This document shows, piece after piece, positions 1 to 4,530 of a DNA stretch of 5,451 nucleotides. The DNA is from an uncultured Geobacteraceae bacterium. GTDB lineage: Bacteria > Desulfobacterota > Desulfuromonadia > Geobacterales > Pseudopelobacteraceae. The position numbers and the translations under genes were made by a program. The notes below the pieces were generated by a model. It searched no databases, had not been told where the DNA came from, and worked only from the letters and a program-made list of their open reading frames with translations. Numbering within the stretch: the stretch's first letter is position 1; every line of letters starts with the position of its first letter. The DNA lies in contig CAIRND010000353.1 of the NCBI GenBank assembly GCA_903879825.1, positions 1 through 5,451 of the forward strand, read 5' to 3'.

Positions 1-300
1 GTTTAGGCTACTGTCAATTTTTGGAATTCTGGTTGCGTTAACGAAAGCTGCCATGTTAGTACCTGTGCCAACTATCAAACCAATGTAAGCATCAAAATTT
101 GGATCGGTTAAACCTGCAAAAAGAGAGGCCACAGTATCGTTAATAACTTTAATACCTGTGAATTCAGCCTTACCGCTTTTATTCAGTTGGTCAAGAAGTG
201 GTTTTCCGACAGGGTTTCCAATCATTTCTTTAATATCAAGTCCTTTTGTCCATCTTATCAGTTCTGCATCACCATTCGGTAAACAGTCAGCCGGATATGA
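1..300 (-). CDS. Eukaryotic-type hexokinase, internal fragment (partial at both ends)
   Basis: The minus strand is open for 100 codons from 300 down to 1, with no stop and no start. It reads as the middle of a eukaryotic-type (HK1/HK2 fold) hexokinase, which phosphorylates glucose or other hexoses with ATP in the cytoplasm. Motifs in order are SYPA (298-300 downwards), RWTKGL (the WTK glucose-contact segment), VINDTVASLFAGL (its Asp is the catalytic base in this family) and IGLIVGTGTNMA (the phosphate-binding glycine loop). The order and spacing match yeast and mammalian hexokinases and their spirochaete/Bacteroidetes relatives. The N-terminal phosphate-1 loop lies beyond the breakpoint at about 300 and the C-terminal half lies off the left edge. 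Base composition (about 38% GC, AT-ending codons) is unlike the neighbouring genes, so this piece probably comes from a different genome or from a foreign segment. Family assignment is firm; the source organism is a guess. Confidence 0.85.
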
Positions 301-1304
301 CGGTGGTCGGCACCGCTCCGGATCCATTCATCGCCCGCGACCGCATCAAGGCTTTGGATCCTGATGTACTGACTCTGGATGTGGAGATGCCGCGCATGGA
401 CGGGTTGGTTTTTTTGGAAAAGTTGATGCGTCTGCACCCGATGCCGGTGGTGATGATTTCGTCTTTAACTGAGAAAAGTTCCGATATCACCCTGCGCGCC
501 TTGGAATTGGGGGCCTTTGACTATGTCACCAAGCCAACAATCGACATCAGCAAGGGATTGCATGAAAGTTGCCATGAGATTATCGACAAGATTCGCGGGG
601 CCGCATCAGTAAAGCTGAAGAATCTTATTCGCCGCCCTACCCCGATGAAAATCGAGAAAAGAAACAGCGCCGATGCCGTACTGCCGTCGTTAAACACCCA
701 CATAATTACCACCGAGAAACTGGTTATTATCGGGGCTTCCACCGGCGGAACCGAAGCGCTGAAAGAGGTGTTGACCAATATGCCCGCTGACTCACCCGGC
801 ATATTGGTCACACAGCATATGCCGGCCGCGTTTACCACGGCCTTTGCCAACCGCCTGGACCGACTCTGCCGGATCTCCGTCAAAGAGGCGCGTGATGGCG
901 ACCGGGTACTGCCCGGACACGCCTACATCGCTCCGGGGGACCGGCACCTGCTGCTGACCCGCAGCGGTGCCAACTATATTACTCACATAGCCGATGCCCC
1001 GCCGGTCAATCGCCATCGTCCGTCAGTAGATGTGCTGTTTCGTTCAGCCGCCAACAGTGCAGGAAAAAACTGCATCGGCGTCATCCTGACCGGCATGGGT
1101 GATGATGGAGCGAACGGCATGCTGGAGATGAAACAGGCTGGCGCCCATACCATAGCCCAGGACGAAGCAAGCTGTGTTGTGTTCGGCATGCCCAAAGAGG
1201 CCATAGCACGGGGTGGAGTGGTTGAAATCGCACCTCTGTCCGATATTCCGCGCAGGATTGGCAACTCTCTGGCGATGCATGGACAACGGGCTATCAGGGT
1301 TTAG
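246..1304 (+). CDS. cheB: CheB protein-glutamate methylesterase/deamidase, N-terminus lost at a breakpoint
   Basis: This is the chemotaxis response regulator that removes methyl groups from receptor glutamates and deamidates receptor glutamines, opposing CheR. Numbering is from the TTG at 246. The receiver phospho-acceptor is D45 in TLDVEMPRMDG, followed by SS at 72-73 and the conserved lysine K96 in VTKP. A linker spans about 115-155. The esterase domain carries the catalytic Ser165 (GASTGG), His191 (TQHMP) and Asp287 (TGMGDDGA), so the effector half is intact and full length. The first beta strand and the acidic DD pair of the receiver are absent. CheB-like sequence only begins near codon 13 (about 282, NSQPDMTVVG), and everything upstream is antisense hexokinase. 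TTG 246 is merely the first possible start in the frame, has no convincing ribosome binding site, and is probably not a native start. Without the acidic pair the receiver should not bind Mg2+ or be phosphorylated normally. cheY follows 150 bases downstream. Confidence 0.9.
   Translation: MSILSVLHHHSVNSQPDMTVVGTAPDPFIARDRIKALDPDVLTLDVEMPRMDGLVFLEKLMRLHPMPVVMISSLTEKSSDITLRALELGAFDYVTKPTIDISKGLHESCHEIIDKIRGAASVKLKNLIRRPTPMKIEKRNSADAVLPSLNTHIITTEKLVIIGASTGGTEALKEVLTNMPADSPGILVTQHMPAAFTTAFANRLDRLCRISVKEARDGDRVLPGHAYIAPGDRHLLLTRSGANYITHIADAPPVNRHRPSVDVLFRSAANSAGKNCIGVILTGMGDDGANGMLEMKQAGAHTIAQDEASCVVFGMPKEAIARGGVVEIAPLSDIPRRIGNSLAMHGQRAIRV
282..300. other. Breakpoint between hexokinase-like and CheB-like sequence
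   Basis: To the left the minus strand encodes hexokinase up to codon 298-300 (SYPAD... aligns with the yeast-type SYPA segment before RWTKG). To the right the plus strand encodes CheB from about 282 (NSQPDM). The two homologies overlap by roughly 15-19 bases. Composition changes sharply here: about 38% GC over 1-240 versus 39 of 60 bases G+C in 301-360. No insertion-sequence ends, target duplication or tRNA are visible. A metagenome or assembly join at a short shared word and a real microhomology-mediated rearrangement both fit. Confidence 0.7.
772..810. repeat. Perfect 13-bp inverted repeat inside cheB
   Basis: TGACCAATATGCC (772-784) and GGCATATTGGTCA (798-810) are perfect reverse complements separated by 13 bases. 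They lie in the esterase domain between the catalytic Ser and His codons and end at the codons for LVTQHMP. A hairpin or dyad is possible. No function is evident. Confidence 0.65.
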
Positions 1305-1315
1305 TAAGTTTTAAA

Positions 1316-1399
1316 GGCAAATCCCCCCTAACCCCCCTTTAAAAAGTGGGGGACTTTAAAACCTCCCCCTTTTTGAAGGGGGATTGAGGGGGATTTGCC
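1316..1399. repeat. 84-nt imperfect palindrome, MITE-like or REP-like element
   Basis: The outer arms 1316-1340 and 1375-1399 pair over 25 positions with about 21 Watson-Crick pairs, two G-T wobbles and two mismatches. The ends are GGCAAATCCCCC and GGGGGATTTGCC. Inside is a second stem in which the A-run 1341-1345 faces the T-run 1370-1374 and GGGGGA 1348-1353 faces TCCCCC 1364-1369, with a loop at 1354-1363. Nearly the whole element can fold into one long hairpin. It resembles interspersed CCCCC/AACCCCCC palindromes that I recall from several bacterial genomes, but no second copy lies in this window. The inner GC stem followed by TTTTT at 1370-1374 also looks terminator-like, so it could reduce transcription from cheB into cheY. 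Confidence 0.75.
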
Positions 1400-1454
1400 G
1401 TAAAGGTGGCAACATGACAAAGGCTCCAAACAAAATGATTGGAGGTAACAACCT

Positions 1455-1820
1455 ATGGCAAAAACGGTCATGACGGTGGATGATTCGGCAAGCGTACGAC
1501 AGATGGTTGTATTTACACTCAGCCAGGGTGGCTATGAGGTAATAGAGGCGGTTGATGGACGGGACGGCTTGACAAAACTGCGCGGTGCGAAGTGCGACAT
1601 GATCGTAACTGACCTGAACATGCCCGTTATGGACGGCATCGGTATGATACGTGAAGTACGCAAAGATCCGACTCACCGAAATGTGCCGATTGTGATGCTG
1701 ACCACCGAATCGCAGGAGGGGCGCAAACAGGAAGGTAAAACGGCGGGCGCGACCGGCTGGATTGTCAAGCCGTTCAAACCGGAACAACTGTTGGCGGTGG
1801 TAAAGCGGGTAATCGGTTAA
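1455..1820 (+). CDS. cheY: CheY-type single-domain response regulator
   Basis: This complete 121-residue receiver has no output domain, the usual size for CheY, which carries phosphate from the CheA kinase to the flagellar switch or another motility target. Visible residues are the acidic pair D9-D10 (VDDS), the phospho-acceptor D53 (TDLNMPVMDG), T83 in MLTTES, and K105 in VKPF. W102 occupies the aromatic switch position held by Tyr106 in the E. coli protein. The ATG at 1455 is supported by GGAGGT at 1441-1446, eight bases upstream. The gene lies after cheB on the same strand, separated by the palindrome, which supports a chemotaxis role. Because the 49-base gap to the TonB receptor shows no clear terminator, it could instead serve the downstream sensory operon. 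Family and completeness are clear; the exact partner kinase is not. Confidence 0.9.
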   Translation: MAKTVMTVDDSASVRQMVVFTLSQGGYEVIEAVDGRDGLTKLRGAKCDMIVTDLNMPVMDGIGMIREVRKDPTHRNVPIVMLTTESQEGRKQEGKTAGATGWIVKPFKPEQLLAVVKRVIG

Positions 1821-1869
1821 CTATGCCGGACATGAACGGTTCAATATAATTTTTGATGGAGGGGTTAAC

Positions 1870-3927
1870 ATGGCATTTTCTTTTTTTTCCTGGAACATTG
1901 AAAGCCGTATCCACGTGAGTCAAACAGTATGTCTCCGTCTGTTATGTTGCACTTTATGTTTTCTGAGCGAAGGCGTTGTGGCGGCATCCGCTGCTGAAAT
2001 GGATCAAAGCGGGAATCCTCTTACAGAGCTGTCCCTTGAGCGGCTGATGGATATTTCCGTCGTATCCGCATCTCGCAAAAGCCAGTCCCTTGCAGATGTG
2101 ACCTCAGCGGTTTTTGTCATCAATCAGGAAGATATCCGCCGTTCCGGCGCGACAACCATTCCTGACCTGCTCCGAATGGTTCCGGGCGTCCAGGTAGCAA
2201 GTATCGATGGCAACTCGTGGGCTGTTTCGATCCGCGGCTTTAACGGCAATTTTGCCAACAAGCTGCTGGTGATGATCGACGGCCGCTCTGTTTACACCCC
2301 GCTCTACGGCGGTGTGTTCTGGGATGTGCAGGATACCCTGCTTGAAAATATTGAGCGGATCGAGGTTATTCGCGGTTCAGGCGGCACGATGTGGGGTGCG
2401 AATGCGGTAAACGGGGTCATCAACATCATCACCAAAAATGCTCACGATACAAAGGGGGGCTTGCTGACCGGCCTCACCGGCAGCAATGAACGGGGTACTG
2501 TTGCTGCCAGTTATGGCGCGGCAATGAGTGACAATACAAGCTATCGCCTTCACGTCAAGCATGTCGATCGGGGCAATTCGTACTCGAGTACAAGCGGAGT
2601 CGCTGATTCCATGCGGATTACCCGGGGTGGATTCCGCGTCGACAGCAATCCTGCCAACGGCATTAACCTGACTATACAGGGTGACCTGTATAGTGGCGAG
2701 GCAAACAATACCTTCACCACCGTTGCATTTCCCGGCAGCGTAACCAATTCCACTTCCACCGACCTTTTTGGAGCGAATCTTCTTTCCCGTGTCGATTGGC
2801 TGCAGTCTTCAACATCAAAGTTTTCCTTTCAGCTTTACTACGACAGGACACACCGGGATACAGCAATTTTCAATGAGAATCGCAACACAGTTGATATCGA
2901 TCTTCAGCATAACTTCCACGTGACAAAAAACCATGAGCTCACCTGGGGGGCCGGCTACAGGTTTCTCCAAGACCGGACACTGGACACGCACCGTGGCTTT
3001 TTCCTGTCACCCGACAATCGAACGGACAATCTGCTGAATCTGTTCGTTCAGGATGAAATTACCCTGGTGCCGGAAACAGTCAGGTTTATCATCGGTACCA
3101 AATTTGAGCACAACGACTATACCGGATGGGAACTGCAGCCATCGGCCCGACTCTTATGGATGCCGAAAAAAGGTTACAGTGTCTGGACTGCGGTGACGCG
3201 TTCGGTCCGAACTCCATCACGGGCTGAACAGGACGTCAAAATAGATCTCGCAGTCATGCCTCCATCAACTGTTGCACCCTTCCCCTCGCTTGTTGTTGTC
3301 AACGGTGACCGGCAACTGACAGCAGAAACGCAACTGTCGTATGAGCTCGGTACTCGTGCCGACCTGAGTGAGACCCTTTCTCTGGATATCGTGTCTTTTT
3401 ACAACCAGTACCATGACATTATCAGCACTAAACTGGGCACCCCGTTTTTACAAGGCGGAACCCTGCCTACCATCCCCTACACATTCACCAACATGAGTAA
3501 TTATCAGAGTTGCGGCGGAGAGCTTGCACTTCAGTGGCATCCTCTCGATTGGTGGAAAATAAAGGGTGGCTATGCCTACATCCAGTTTTTTGGTGAGGGG
3601 GTTGATGACAGCGTCGCAACAAAGTCAACACCGGTTCACCAGGGTACGCTCCGTTCCATGATGGCACTTGGCAGGTATGTTGATCTCGATCTTTGGGCAC
3701 GATACGTTGATGTAACCAACTCTCCGCTGGTCACCGGATCAGTAAGCATTCCGGCATATACCACCCTGGATGCCCGTCTGGCCTGGCGACCGGTGGCTGG
3801 TGTCGAGCTTTCTCTGGTGGGAAAGAACCTGCTGGAACAACGGCATCCTGAGGCAATCACGGATTTGACCGTAGTGAGACATGAAGTAGAGCGAACAGTG
3901 TACGGGAAAGTGACATGGGCCTTTTAG
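1870..3927 (+). CDS. TonB-dependent outer-membrane receptor
   Basis: This 685-residue protein should bind a ligand at the cell surface and, powered by TonB-ExbBD, import it or signal its presence. A signal peptide covers about 1-42 (hydrophobic 20-42, likely cut after ASAA), and its core unusually carries four cysteines (21, 26, 27, 30). A TonB-box-like segment DISVVSAS is at 61-68. The plug spans about 73-189, with DIRRSG, LRMVPGVQV, SIRGFNG, VMIDGRSVY, IERIEVIRG and WGANAVNGVINIITK in the usual order. The beta barrel fills about 200-685 and ends in the aromatic VTWAF expected by the BAM assembly machinery. The ATG at 1870 has GGAGGGG at 1858-1864. The plug resembles receptors often encoded beside DUF4154 proteins and CHASE8 kinases, as here. 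The ligand cannot be read from the sequence, so no symbol is given. Confidence 0.92.
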   Translation: MAFSFFSWNIESRIHVSQTVCLRLLCCTLCFLSEGVVAASAAEMDQSGNPLTELSLERLMDISVVSASRKSQSLADVTSAVFVINQEDIRRSGATTIPDLLRMVPGVQVASIDGNSWAVSIRGFNGNFANKLLVMIDGRSVYTPLYGGVFWDVQDTLLENIERIEVIRGSGGTMWGANAVNGVINIITKNAHDTKGGLLTGLTGSNERGTVAASYGAAMSDNTSYRLHVKHVDRGNSYSSTSGVADSMRITRGGFRVDSNPANGINLTIQGDLYSGEANNTFTTVAFPGSVTNSTSTDLFGANLLSRVDWLQSSTSKFSFQLYYDRTHRDTAIFNENRNTVDIDLQHNFHVTKNHELTWGAGYRFLQDRTLDTHRGFFLSPDNRTDNLLNLFVQDEITLVPETVRFIIGTKFEHNDYTGWELQPSARLLWMPKKGYSVWTAVTRSVRTPSRAEQDVKIDLAVMPPSTVAPFPSLVVVNGDRQLTAETQLSYELGTRADLSETLSLDIVSFYNQYHDIISTKLGTPFLQGGTLPTIPYTFTNMSNYQSCGGELALQWHPLDWWKIKGGYAYIQFFGEGVDDSVATKSTPVHQGTLRSMMALGRYVDLDLWARYVDVTNSPLVTGSVSIPAYTTLDARLAWRPVAGVELSLVGKNLLEQRHPEAITDLTVVRHEVERTVYGKVTWAF
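2671..2694. repeat. Perfect 10-bp inverted repeat inside the receptor gene
   Basis: ACTATACAGG (2671-2680) and CCTGTATAGT (2685-2694) are perfect reverse complements around the 4-base loop GTGA. This could form a tight mRNA hairpin or a dyad protein-binding site. It lies in barrel coding sequence (around LTIQGDLYSGE), so coding constraint may explain it. Confidence 0.6.
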
Positions 3928-4508
3928 CCGTAAATACAATACTGCTGGCGCTGCGGAAACGTACTCATTGCCTCTGGCAGAGAGGTGCGCAACTGTTCGT
4001 CATCCTTCTCTTCTCCCTCCCTGTTTCCGGGCATGCGGAGAGGACATCGAGCGAAAATAATTTAAAGTCCGCCTTTATATTTAATTTTGCCAAATATGTC
4101 GAATGGCCCGACAGCGCATTCAACGGGAAAGGCACTTTTTGCATTGCAACGCTAGGACGTAGTCCGCTCGACAAAGAATTGGCATCTCTGAGCGGTAAAA
4201 GTGTTCAGGGACGTGACATCGTGTTTCGACAGTTCAACTCTCCCGAAGAGGCGACACAATGCCAGGTTCTCTTCATCAGTCGTTCGGAAGTTTCACGGGT
4301 CGAGGCGATTCTTGACGTATTCAAAGACCTGCCGGTGCTTACCATTGCCGATCTGGATGATTTTTGTCGGAGAGGGGGAATGCTTTCCCTGGTGAACGAA
4401 AATGGCAAGATAGTCTTTGATGTTAATATCCTGGAGACGCAGCGGGTCAGGCTGAAACCGAACCCGCAACTGTTGCGGTTGACACGTAAGATCTATGGCC
4501 GATCATGA
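3915..4508 (+). CDS. YfiR/DUF4154-family periplasmic protein
   Basis: This 197-residue exported protein of the YfiR family (DUF4154) acts in the periplasm. In Pseudomonas, YfiR binds and represses the periplasmic domain of the diguanylate cyclase YfiN. A long signal region (1-41) has a basic stretch LRKR at 13-16, a hydrophobic core LFVILLFSLPVSG, and a likely cut after GHA (residue 41). The mature domain opens with LKSAFIFNFAKYVEWP (50-65), the family's hallmark, then FCIATLG (75-81), QCQVLFIS (115-122) and the C-terminal GGMLSLV...GKIVFDVN (154-171). C76 and C116 match the first disulfide of Pseudomonas YfiR. C151 matches one half of the second and has no visible partner. ATG 3915 is the only canonical start before the signal core. 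It overlaps the receptor gene by 13 bases, with only a weak GGGAAAG (3904-3910) upstream, which points to translational coupling. The kinase follows 18 bases later. Confidence 0.88.
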   Translation: MGLLAVNTILLALRKRTHCLWQRGAQLFVILLFSLPVSGHAERTSSENNLKSAFIFNFAKYVEWPDSAFNGKGTFCIATLGRSPLDKELASLSGKSVQGRDIVFRQFNSPEEATQCQVLFISRSEVSRVEAILDVFKDLPVLTIADLDDFCRRGGMLSLVNENGKIVFDVNILETQRVRLKPNPQLLRLTRKIYGRS

Positions 4509-4530
4509 GCATGAGGGCATGAAACTATGA
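4505..4530 (+). promoter_or_regulatory. Stop/start overlap chain and duplicated start region before the kinase
   Basis: The stop TGA (4506-4508) of the YfiR-like gene overlaps an ATG at 4505. That ATG opens a 5-codon mini-ORF ending in TGA 4520-4522, which overlaps an ATG at 4519. The second mini-ORF has 3 codons and ends in TGA 4528-4530, overlapping the kinase ATG at 4527. ATGAAACT is tandemly duplicated at 4519-4526 and 4527-4534. A GAGGG at 4513-4517 sits nine bases before ATG 4527 and supports that start. The arrangement suits termination-reinitiation, but this is inferred only from layout. Confidence 0.5.

Noticed and set aside
246..248. TTG as the true cheB start
   Set aside because: There is no convincing ribosome binding site, and the following 11 codons are antisense hexokinase sequence with no CheB similarity.
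1..300. A mobile element explaining the hexokinase/CheB join
   Set aside because: No transposase, terminal inverted repeats, target-site duplication, integrase or tRNA attachment site is visible around the join.
158..364. A 68-codon plus-strand ORF starting in the hexokinase region
   Set aside because: It is antisense to the hexokinase frame and out of frame with CheB, has no domain-like sequence, and crosses the breakpoint.
521..883. A 120-codon minus-strand ORF opposite cheB
   Set aside because: It lies wholly within the well-supported CheB reading frame and shows no recognisable motif.
1356..1787. A 143-codon minus-strand ORF opposite cheY
   Set aside because: It is a shadow of the complete CheY gene on the plus strand, and its C-terminus is just the translated palindrome.
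1845..1850. TATAAT as a -10 promoter element ahead of the TonB receptor
   Set aside because: The region 16-18 bases upstream has no -35-like hexamer, and TATAAT is common in AT-rich gaps, so it is not supported as a promoter.
4201..4395. A 64-codon plus-strand ORF within the YfiR-like gene
   Set aside because: It is out of frame inside a gene with clear family motifs and has no independent support.
4464..4478. CCGCAAC/GTTGCGG inverted repeat near the end of the YfiR-like gene
   Set aside because: The arms are only 7 bases with a 1-base spacer, too tight for a hairpin and short enough to be chance.
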